Assembly (NCBI GenBank): GCA_016931365.1
Contig: JAFGEY010000227.1
Span: forward strand, 1-11,648
Direction: 5' to 3'
Source: Anaerolineae bacterium
GTDB taxonomy: Bacteria > Chloroflexota > Anaerolineae > JAFGEY01
DNA: 11,648 bases
Shown piece by piece: positions 6,866-11,648 of the stretch; within the stretch, counting starts at the first letter, position 1, and the number at the start of each line of letters is the position of its first letter. The translations under genes and the position numbers were made by a program. The notes under the pieces were generated by a model, which was not told the origin of the DNA, did not search any database, and saw only the letters and a program-made list of their open reading frames with translations.

Positions 6866-8349
6866 ACGAGCGCATCATTGTGGTTGGCGGCGGGCCGGGC
6901 GGCCTCAGCGCGGCGATTTACCTGGCCGCAGCCGGCCAGGCGATCACGCTGCTCGAACAAAACGCCGAGGTCGGCGGCAAGATGAGCGAAATCCGCCAGG
7001 GTGGCTATCGCTGGGACACCGGCCCCACGGTGATTACCCTGCGCCATGTTTTTGACGACATCTTTGCGGCCGCCGGCGCGCAAACCCAAGACTATCTCGA
7101 TTGGGTCGCCGTCGATCCGCTGACCCGCTACCACTATCCCGACGGGCAGGCGCTCGACATCAACGTCGGTCTGGCCGAGACGCTGGCCCAGATCGAGCAG
7201 CTGGACGCGCGCGACGTGGGCGGCTACCTGCGCTTTCTGGCCTACGCCGCCGAGATGTACCGCATCACCGCGCCAACGATCCTTTTTGGCGATCCGCCAA
7301 CGCTGCGCAGCGCACTGTTGCTGCCTCTGCGCGACGTGCTGCGGGTCGATTTGCGCGCGATGGACGCGGCCATCTGCACGCATGTGCGCACCCCCTACCT
7401 GCGCCGGCTGTTCGACCGCTTTGCCACTTACCTGGGGGCCAGTCCCTATCAGGCGCGCGCCTACCTGAACGTGATCGCCCACGTCGAACTGACCGCCGGA
7501 CTGTGGTACCCGCGCGGCGGCACGCACGGCATCGCCCTGGCCTATCGCCGGCTGGCCGAAGCGCTGGGCGTGGAGGTGCGCACCGGCACGCGCGTGCGGC
7601 GCATCCTGACCGAGCACGACCGGATCACCGGCGTCGAATTGGTAGGCGGCGAGATCGAACGCGCGCAAAGGGTGATCGCCAACATTGACCCGACCACCGT
7701 CTACAGCGCGCTGTTGCCCGAAATGCGCGGCTCGCGTCGGCTCAAGCAGTGGCAAAACCGGCCCTTTGCCTGTTCTGGCTTTGTGCTCTACCTGGGCCTG
7801 GACAAAACCTTTGGGCAACTGGCTCACCACAACATCTTTTTCTCGCCCGATTATCGCGCCGAGTTTGAAGCGACGTTCCGGCGCGGCATCCCTTCAGCGC
7901 AGCCGACAGTATACGTGGCGATCACCGCCAAAAGCGACCCCGACCACGCGCCCCCCAGTGGCGAAAACTGGTTTGTGATGGCCAACACCCCGCCGCTCGA
8001 CCCGCGCTGGGATTGGATGCGCGAGGTGGCCGGCTACCGCGAGTGCGTGCTCGACCGGCTGACCGCCTACGGGCTGGACGTGCGCGGGCACATCGTCGCC
8101 GAGCGGCAGTGGACGCCGCTGGACATTCAGGAGCAGACCGGGGCCTGGCGTGGGTCGCTGTACGGGCATTCGTTTAACCACCCGCTGGCCTCGTTTGCCC
8201 GCCCGCACCCGCGCAGCGCAGAGGTCAAGGGGCTGTATTTCACCGGCGGGGCGACACATCCTGGCGGCGGCGTGCCGCTGGCAACGCTGTCCGGCAAGGC
8301 GACAGCACGGCTGCTGCTGCGAGATCGTGGACAAGAGGAGGCAAAATGA
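6862..8349 (+). CDS. CrtI-family carotenoid desaturase/oxidase, CrtD-like
   Basis: This complete 495-aa FAD-dependent carotenoid oxidoreductase is a paralogue of the CrtI at 1-1239. The N-terminal dinucleotide motif is VVGGGPGGLSAAIYLA (7-22), followed by GGKM and YRWDTGPTVIT. The C-terminal FAD motif is GATHPGGGVPLATLSGK (463-479). The GGGVPLATLSG form is typical of CrtD-type 3',4'-desaturases and CrtNb/CrtP-type oxidases, while phytoene desaturases have PGAGxPGVLxS. With a CruF-type hydratase in the same operon, the best inference is carotenoid 3',4'-desaturase acting on a 1'-hydroxylated psi end, as in Deinococcus. Alternatives are a terminal methyl oxidase or a second lycopene-forming desaturase. 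A GGAG at 6850-6853 lies 8 nt before ATG 6862, and the start overlaps folK by 4 nt. The stop overlaps the cyclase start by 4 nt. Confidence 0.85.
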   Translation: MNERIIVVGGGPGGLSAAIYLAAAGQAITLLEQNAEVGGKMSEIRQGGYRWDTGPTVITLRHVFDDIFAAAGAQTQDYLDWVAVDPLTRYHYPDGQALDINVGLAETLAQIEQLDARDVGGYLRFLAYAAEMYRITAPTILFGDPPTLRSALLLPLRDVLRVDLRAMDAAICTHVRTPYLRRLFDRFATYLGASPYQARAYLNVIAHVELTAGLWYPRGGTHGIALAYRRLAEALGVEVRTGTRVRRILTEHDRITGVELVGGEIERAQRVIANIDPTTVYSALLPEMRGSRRLKQWQNRPFACSGFVLYLGLDKTFGQLAHHNIFFSPDYRAEFEATFRRGIPSAQPTVYVAITAKSDPDHAPPSGENWFVMANTPPLDPRWDWMREVAGYRECVLDRLTAYGLDVRGHIVAERQWTPLDIQEQTGAWRGSLYGHSFNHPLASFARPHPRSAEVKGLYFTGGATHPGGGVPLATLSGKATARLLLRDRGQEEAK

Positions 8350-9140
8350 CTTATTTTGGCGTTTTGTTGCGTTTCATCGGCCCACCACTGGTAGCAATGG
8401 CCGCGCTCACGCTGTGGGACGTGCGCCGCCAAAAGGACATGCCGGCCCATTTCCGCACCTGGTCGCCGTGGGCGATCTTGTTCGGGCACGTGGCCCTTGC
8501 GCTGATCTATACCACGCCGTGGGACAACTATCTCGTCGCCAGCCGGGTGTGGTGGTACGATCCGGCGTTGGTCACAGGCATCGTCCTGGGCTGGGTGCCG
8601 ATCGAGGAATATACCTTTTTCGTCGTGCAGACCTTGATGGTCGGGCTGTGGGTGCTATGGTGGATGCGTCACCTGCCGCCGCCGCGCCGGCCGCTGCGGG
8701 CATCGATCCCGCTTCGCCTGAACGCGACGCTCGCCCTGGGCCTGTTCTGGCTGATCGGCTTGAGCATGCTCCTGTCCGGCTGGGGGCACGGGCGCTACAT
8801 GGCCCTGCTGCTGGTCTGGGCCTTGCCGCCGATCCTCATCCAGTTCGGTTTTGGCGCCGACATCCTGTGGCACTATCGCAAGTGGGTCTTGATCGGCCTG
8901 CTGCCGTCCTTTCTCTACCTTTGCCTGGTCGACGGACTGGCGATCAAGAGCGGCACCTGGACGATCAACCCGCAAAACACCCTCGGCCTCGATTTGTTTG
9001 GCATCTTGCCGCTCGAAGAGATCGTCTTTTTCCTGGTCACCAGCACATTGATCAGCTTTGGCATCGTGCTGATGCTGGCCCGCGAAAGCCACATCCGGGC
9101 GCGCACCGGCAAGGCCACCCCTGAAGGAGACCCGGAATGA
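8346..9140 (+). CDS. crtYcd: Fused CrtYcd-type lycopene beta-cyclase
   Basis: This 264-aa polytopic membrane protein makes beta-ionone rings on lycopene. It is of the CrtYc/CrtYd type found in Actinobacteria, archaea and some other bacteria, unrelated to the FAD-dependent CrtY/CrtL cyclases. The two homologous halves, separate subunits in many actinobacteria, are fused here. The first half has TTPWDNYL (56-63), WWYDP and GWVPIEEYTFFVVQ with E87/E88. The second has D196 in LVDGLAIKSGTW, the NPQNTLG segment and LPLEEIVFFLVTS with E224/E225. The paired acidic motifs are the expected catalytic residues. AGGAGG at 8336-8341 lies only 4 nt before ATG 8346, and the start overlaps the CrtD-like stop (ATGA). 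It overlaps crtZ by 4 nt downstream. Whether one or both ends of lycopene are cyclised cannot be read from sequence. The hydratase in the operon favours one. Confidence 0.93.
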   Translation: MTYFGVLLRFIGPPLVAMAALTLWDVRRQKDMPAHFRTWSPWAILFGHVALALIYTTPWDNYLVASRVWWYDPALVTGIVLGWVPIEEYTFFVVQTLMVGLWVLWWMRHLPPPRRPLRASIPLRLNATLALGLFWLIGLSMLLSGWGHGRYMALLLVWALPPILIQFGFGADILWHYRKWVLIGLLPSFLYLCLVDGLAIKSGTWTINPQNTLGLDLFGILPLEEIVFFLVTSTLISFGIVLMLARESHIRARTGKATPEGDPE

Positions 9141-9583
9141 GCGGAATGAACGTGTTGATAAATGCGCTCGTCGTGATCGCCGTAGCCGTCTGGATGGAGG
9201 GTATGGCCTGGGCCACGCACAAATACGTCATGCACGGCTTTTTGTGGGTGCTGCACGAGGATCATCACCGCCCCACCCATCGCGGCCTGCAAAAGAACGA
9301 TCTGTTCGCCCTTTTTTTCAGCGTGATCTCGTGCCTGCTGATCGTCAACGGGCTGCTGTTCCGCATCTGGCCGCTGTTTTCGGCAGGGTTGGGCATGCTG
9401 CTCTATGGCATCGGCTATGTGCTTTTTCACGACGTGATGTTCCACCGCCGCATCCCCGGCCTACGCATCAAGCCGCGCGGGCGTTATTTGCAGCGCATCG
9501 TGCGCGCACACAAGCTGCACCACCAAAACAGCAACCAAAAAGGAAGCGGTGTTGCCTTTGGCTTTCTGTACGCCAGAAAATGA
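9137..9583 (+). CDS. crtZ: Beta-carotene 3-hydroxylase CrtZ
   Basis: This 148-aa membrane di-iron hydroxylase of the fatty-acid-hydroxylase superfamily adds the 3-hydroxyl group to beta-ionone rings. All histidine clusters are intact: HKYVMH (28-33), HEDHH (40-44), FHDVMFH in the second half, and HKLHH near the C-terminus, followed by a terminal FGFL. An N-terminal hydrophobic helix (about 5-25) and a central hydrophobic pair (about 58-92) are visible. The length matches small bacterial CrtZ proteins. AAGGAGA at 9124-9130 is 6 nt before ATG 9137, and the ATG overlaps the cyclase stop. It is the last gene of the block. No convincing intrinsic terminator follows before the promoter at 9652. Confidence 0.95.
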   Translation: MSGMNVLINALVVIAVAVWMEGMAWATHKYVMHGFLWVLHEDHHRPTHRGLQKNDLFALFFSVISCLLIVNGLLFRIWPLFSAGLGMLLYGIGYVLFHDVMFHRRIPGLRIKPRGRYLQRIVRAHKLHHQNSNQKGSGVAFGFLYARK

Positions 9584-9615
9584 TCGATTTGTCTTCACGC
9601 ATCCCCCCTCTGAAA

Positions 9616-9621
9616 TATAAT
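9616..9621 (+). promoter_or_regulatory. Isolated TATAAT hexamer downstream of crtZ
   Basis: A perfect -10 hexamer lies about 33 nt after crtZ, but no good TTGACA-like element sits 16-18 nt upstream of it. It may be a second, weaker start for the downstream gene or a chance match. Confidence 0.2.
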
Positions 9622-9651
9622 CGCTTCGTTTTTGACCGCTCACGGCGAAAC

Positions 9652-9679
9652 TTGATAGGCTCGAATACGATTCTATAAT
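9652..9679 (+). promoter_or_regulatory. Sigma-70-type promoter for the alpha-oxoamine synthase gene
   Basis: TTGATA (9652-9657) and a perfect TATAAT (9674-9679) are separated by 16 bp. It is the best plus-strand promoter match I found in the window. Initiation near 9686 would give a leader of about 155 nt before the GTG at 9841, and it separates this gene from the carotenoid block. Confidence 0.7.
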
Positions 9680-9705
9680 CAGCACGCAACCAATTCTGAG
9701 TGGCA

Positions 9706-9729
9706 GGTCTGACAACCATAGCTCAGACC
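9706..9729 (+). promoter_or_regulatory. Leader hairpin upstream of the alpha-oxoamine synthase gene
   Basis: GGTCTGA (9706-9712) and TCAGACC (9723-9729) form a perfect 7-bp stem with a 10-nt loop, starting about 20 nt after the predicted transcription start. A second, weaker pairing further on (GGTCA 9758-9762 with TGACC 9778-9782, or CAGG 9765-9768 with CCTG 9776-9779) suggests a folded leader. It matches no riboswitch class I recognise, and no U-tract follows. Confidence 0.35.
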
Positions 9730-9829
9730 GACACCCATTCGAAAGGGACAGAGCCAGGGTCAAACAGGGTTCGTGCCTGACCAAACTTTTGCCCAAAAAG
9801 CCAAGCTCCAACTGCTCGTCGCTATTTGG

Positions 9830-9835
9830 AGGAGG
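9830..9835 (+). promoter_or_regulatory. Shine-Dalgarno sequence fixing the GTG start at 9841
   Basis: A perfect AGGAGG, within a longer GGAGGAGG, lies 5 nt before GTG 9841. An in-frame TTG at 9826 overlaps this site and so is not the start. Confidence 0.8.
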
Positions 9836-9840
9836 AAACT

Positions 9841-11022
9841 GTGACAGACATCTTTGAAAAAGTATTTAACTTTACGACAGCCAAAGAAGCAAAAGCGGCA
9901 GGGCTTTATCCCTACTTTATCCCTCTAGAAGGCAACGAGGGCACCACCGCTATCTATCAAGGCAAACGTGTGATCATGTGCGGCTCGAACAACTACCTGG
10001 GGCTGACCACCCACCCCAAGGTGCGAGAAGCAGCCATCGAAGCCACAAAACGCTACGGCACCAGTTGCACCGGCTCTCGTTTTCTCAACGGCACGCTCGA
10101 ACTGCACCTCGAACTCGAACGCCAACTTGCCGACTGGGTAGGCAAAGAGGTCGCACTCGTCTTTTCCACCGGTATGCAGACCAACCTGGGTACGATCAGT
10201 GCCATCGTGGGACGCGGCGATGTGGTGATCATGGACAAAGACAATCACGCCAGCCTGGTCGACGGGGCGCGACTCTCCTGGGGCGAGTTGAAACGCTTCC
10301 GCCACAACGATATGGACAGCCTGGAACGCACGCTGGAACACATCCCTGACGAGGCGGGCAGGCTGGTCGTCGTCGATGGCCTGTTCAGCATGGAGGGCGA
10401 CATCGCCCCTCTGCCCGACATTGTCCCCTTGTGCAAAAAATACGGCGCACGGCTGATGGTCGACGATGCGCACGCCATTGGTGTGTTGGGCGGCGGGAGA
10501 GGCACGGCGGCACACTTTGAGATCACCGATCAGGTTGACTTGATCATGTCAACTTTTAGCAAATCTTTTGCCTCGCTCGGCGGTTTTATCGCGGGTGACG
10601 AGCCGGTAATCCACTATATTCAGCATCACGCCCGCGCGCTGATTTTCAGCGCCAGCATCCCTCCGGCCAACTGCGCCGCCGTGCTCGCCGCGCTCGAGAT
10701 CATGCGCAACGAGCCGGAGCGGGTCGCACAGGTCAGCCGGAATGCCGAATATATGCGCCAGGGCTACCGGCAACTCGGTTTTAACATCGGCAATTCGGTC
10801 ACGCCCGTCGTGCCGGTGATCATCGGCGACAACACCCTCACTTTTCTCGCCTGGAAGCGCCTGCTCGAAAATGGCGTCTTTGTCAACCCCATCGTCGCAC
10901 CGGCCACACCAGAAGGCCGCCAACTGCTGCGCACCAGCTATATGGCTACCCACACGCGCGATCAGCTCGACTTTGTGCTGGGGGTCTTTGATCAAGTTGG
11001 TCGCGAACTGGGGTTGATATGA
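9841..11022 (+). CDS. PLP-dependent alpha-oxoamine synthase, serine palmitoyltransferase-like
   Basis: This 393-aa enzyme condenses an amino acid with an acyl-CoA using PLP. Family landmarks run in order: CGSNNYLGLTTHPKV, YGTSCTGSRFLNGT, FSTGMQTNLGTISA, DKDNHASLVDGARLS, FRHND, VDGLFSMEGDIAPL, VDDAHAIGVLG (D209, H211) and STFSKSFASLGG with the PLP lysine K241. The C-terminus VNPIVAPATPEGRQLLRTS followed by GRELGLI resembles bacterial serine palmitoyltransferase more than 2-amino-3-ketobutyrate CoA ligase or 8-amino-7-oxononanoate synthase. The likely reaction is L-serine plus a long-chain acyl-CoA (or acyl-ACP) giving 3-ketodihydrosphingosine, the first step of sphingolipid synthesis, but substrate cannot be proved from sequence. 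The GTG start follows a perfect AGGAGG. The gene has its own promoter and no partner sphingolipid genes in the window, and it ends before a bidirectional terminator. Family is certain; the SPT assignment is moderate. Confidence 0.88.
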   Translation: MTDIFEKVFNFTTAKEAKAAGLYPYFIPLEGNEGTTAIYQGKRVIMCGSNNYLGLTTHPKVREAAIEATKRYGTSCTGSRFLNGTLELHLELERQLADWVGKEVALVFSTGMQTNLGTISAIVGRGDVVIMDKDNHASLVDGARLSWGELKRFRHNDMDSLERTLEHIPDEAGRLVVVDGLFSMEGDIAPLPDIVPLCKKYGARLMVDDAHAIGVLGGGRGTAAHFEITDQVDLIMSTFSKSFASLGGFIAGDEPVIHYIQHHARALIFSASIPPANCAAVLAALEIMRNEPERVAQVSRNAEYMRQGYRQLGFNIGNSVTPVVPVIIGDNTLTFLAWKRLLENGVFVNPIVAPATPEGRQLLRTSYMATHTRDQLDFVLGVFDQVGRELGLI

Positions 11023-11045
11023 CCCGCTTGGCGATCCGGCGCAAC

Positions 11046-11085
11046 AAAAAAAAGCCGGCATCTGAACCATCAGACGCCGGCCTTT
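11046..11085. terminator. Bidirectional intrinsic terminator between convergent genes
   Basis: A stem is formed by GCCGGC (11054-11059) with GCCGGC (11076-11081) and TCTGA (11061-11065) with TCAGA (11070-11074), with one A-C mismatch and a 4-nt loop (11066-11069). On the minus strand it is followed by eight U (from A8 at 11046-11053), a strong terminator for the RRM gene. On the plus strand only a short TTT run follows, so termination of the synthase gene should be weaker. Confidence 0.85.
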
Positions 11086-11118
11086 GATTAGGTCTTGAGA
11101 TGGAACAAGCTGGTAGAT

Positions 11119-11436
11119 TTACCAGTCGCGGTCGCCTCCGCCACGGCGGTCGCCTCCGCCACGGTAACCACCGCCACCCTCACGCGGTTGACGCGGACGG
11201 GCTTCGGCCACGCGAAGCGTACGACCATCCAATGTTTGTCCGTTAAGGCCCTCGATAGCAGCGCCCGCCGCCTCGTCCGTCGCCATCTCGACAAACCCAA
11301 AGCCTTTGGAGCGACCTGAGACATTGTCCTTGATGACGCTGGCCGAAACCACTTCGCCAAACGCTTCAAAAGCCGTGCGCAGGCCGTCATCATTCGTGTT
11401 GTAACTCAGGTTTCCAACGTACAAATTCTTGGCCAC
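11119..11436 (-). CDS. Glycine-rich RRM RNA-binding protein (cyanobacterial Rbp-like)
   Basis: This 105-aa protein is a single RNA-recognition motif with a short Gly/Arg/Asp tail. RNP2 is LYVGNL (5-10) and RNP1 is KGFGFVEM (44-51), both with the aromatic residues that stack on RNA. The tail from about 86 on reads GGGGYRGGGDRRGGGDRDW. Such proteins in cyanobacteria and other bacteria are often cold-induced and act on mRNA, but the target here is unknown. I chose the GTG at 11436 because AAAGGA lies 8 nt upstream on the minus strand and the protein then begins MAKNLYVGNL, the usual form. An in-frame ATG about 10 codons upstream would give a less typical N-terminus, and the frame is open to 11553. 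The gene faces the synthase gene and shares its terminator. Confidence 0.92.
   Translation of the reverse strand: MAKNLYVGNLSYNTNDDGLRTAFEAFGEVVSASVIKDNVSGRSKGFGFVEMATDEAAGAAIEGLNGQTLDGRTLRVAEARPRQPREGGGGYRGGGDRRGGGDRDW
11129..11164. repeat. Two perfect 18-bp tandem repeats in the RRM gene tail
   Basis: The 18-bp unit CGGTCGCCTCCGCCACGG occurs at 11129-11146 and again at 11147-11164. On the coding (minus) strand each unit encodes a GGGDR-type hexapeptide of the glycine-rich tail. The length is a multiple of three, so copy-number change would keep the frame. Confidence 0.9.
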
Positions 11437-11444
11437 TGACAAAA

Positions 11445-11450
11445 TCCTTT
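11445..11450 (-). promoter_or_regulatory. Shine-Dalgarno sequence fixing the RRM gene GTG start
   Basis: AAAGGA on the minus strand lies 8 nt before the GTG whose first base is 11436. It supports this start over upstream in-frame ATG codons. Confidence 0.65.
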
Positions 11451-11542
11451 CTTTAACATCGCACATTTTTCGGCGAGCAGAGGACCCGATGGTTCTCACA
11501 AACGGACCGTAAACCTGGAATCTCGCTTCACCCCGTATGACT

Positions 11543-11571
11543 ATTTTACTCACCTAGCCTCTATTTGTCAA
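11543..11571 (-). promoter_or_regulatory. Sigma-70-type promoter for the RRM gene
   Basis: On the minus strand a perfect TTGACA (11566-11571) is followed by a 17-bp spacer and TAAAAT (11543-11548), nearly consensus. Initiation near 11536 gives an untranslated leader of about 100 nt before the GTG at 11436. Long leaders are common in cold-regulated RNA-binding-protein genes, but I see no specific cold-box motif. Confidence 0.75.
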
Positions 11572-11610
11572 ACTACAACCCAGTTTGCGAGCGTTTGTAC
11601 TTTGGGGCAC

Positions 11611-11648
11611 TCAGGCAGCATCCCACAAGATATCGAAGTCATCACCCA
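11611..11648 (-). CDS. Possible 3' end of another minus-strand gene (partial)
   Basis: Read on the minus strand, the window edge gives GDDFDILWDAA followed by TGA at 11611-11613. The acidic, aromatic-rich string looks like a protein C-terminus and lies just upstream of the RRM promoter. Only 11 codons are visible, so this is a guess; the other frames of the segment are less protein-like. Confidence 0.25.
   Translation of the reverse strand, partial: GDDFDILWDAA

Noticed and set aside
6709..7830. Long minus-strand open frame (373 codons) opposite folK and the CrtD-like gene
   Set aside because: It lies wholly antisense to two genes with clear family motifs. Long antisense frames are expected in GC-rich coding DNA, and its translation shows no recognisable domain.
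9461..9811. Minus-strand open frame across the crtZ end and intergenic region
   Set aside because: It crosses crtZ and the promoter of the next gene. Part of its translation (LALSLSNG) recalls dispersed intergenic repeats, but only one degenerate match is present, too little to call a repeat.
11095..11319. Plus-strand open frame opposite the RRM gene
   Set aside because: It is antisense to an RRM protein with both RNP motifs, and its Ala/Thr-rich composition reflects the reverse of the glycine-rich tail.

Overview
The window carries one long, tightly packed plus-strand gene block built around carotenoid biosynthesis. It is followed by a separately promoted PLP enzyme gene and a convergent RNA-binding-protein gene. 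The GC-rich coding style, the use of TTG and GTG starts, a fused CrtYcd-type lycopene cyclase, a CruF-type hydratase and a cyanobacterial-style RRM protein suggest an aerobic or light-exposed bacterium, most likely of the Chloroflexota (Anaerolineae/Caldilineae-like). That placement is inferred from gene content, not from a marker gene. I saw no rRNA, tRNA, CRISPR array, transposase or phage gene.

Layout: a 5'-truncated phytoene desaturase crtI (1-1239); phytoene synthase crtB (1272-2267, TTG start); a DUF523-DUF1722 protein (2260-3228); an orphan stretch with a small membrane-protein-like reading frame (about 3229-3543); a tocopherol-cyclase-like protein (3473-4453); a CruF-type carotenoid hydratase (4450-5199); a pteridine-reductase-like SDR (5218-5979); folB/folX (5992-6351); folK (6359-6865); a CrtD-like second CrtI-family oxidoreductase (6862-8349); lycopene beta-cyclase crtYcd (8346-9140); and beta-ring hydroxylase crtZ (9137-9583). 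Four junctions are 4-nt ATGA overlaps (4450, 6862, 8346, 9137) and most other gaps are 7-32 nt, so most of this is probably one or two transcripts.

Together the carotenoid enzymes predict a route from phytoene to lycopene, beta-cyclisation at one end, 1',2'-hydration plus 3',4'-desaturation at the other, and 3-hydroxylation of the ring. The product would be a monocyclic saproxanthin-type xanthophyll. Three pterin/folate genes sit between the CruF and CrtD-like genes and share the translational coupling, which is an unusual mix. The tocopherol-cyclase-like gene, coupled to the CruF-type gene, is the least understood member.

Downstream, a near-consensus sigma-70 promoter (9652-9679) and a leader of about 150 nt with a hairpin precede a serine-palmitoyltransferase-like alpha-oxoamine synthase (9841-11022). 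A bidirectional terminator (11046-11085) separates it from a minus-strand glycine-rich RRM protein (11119-11436), which has its own strong promoter at 11543-11571. The last 38 bases may hold the end of another minus-strand gene.
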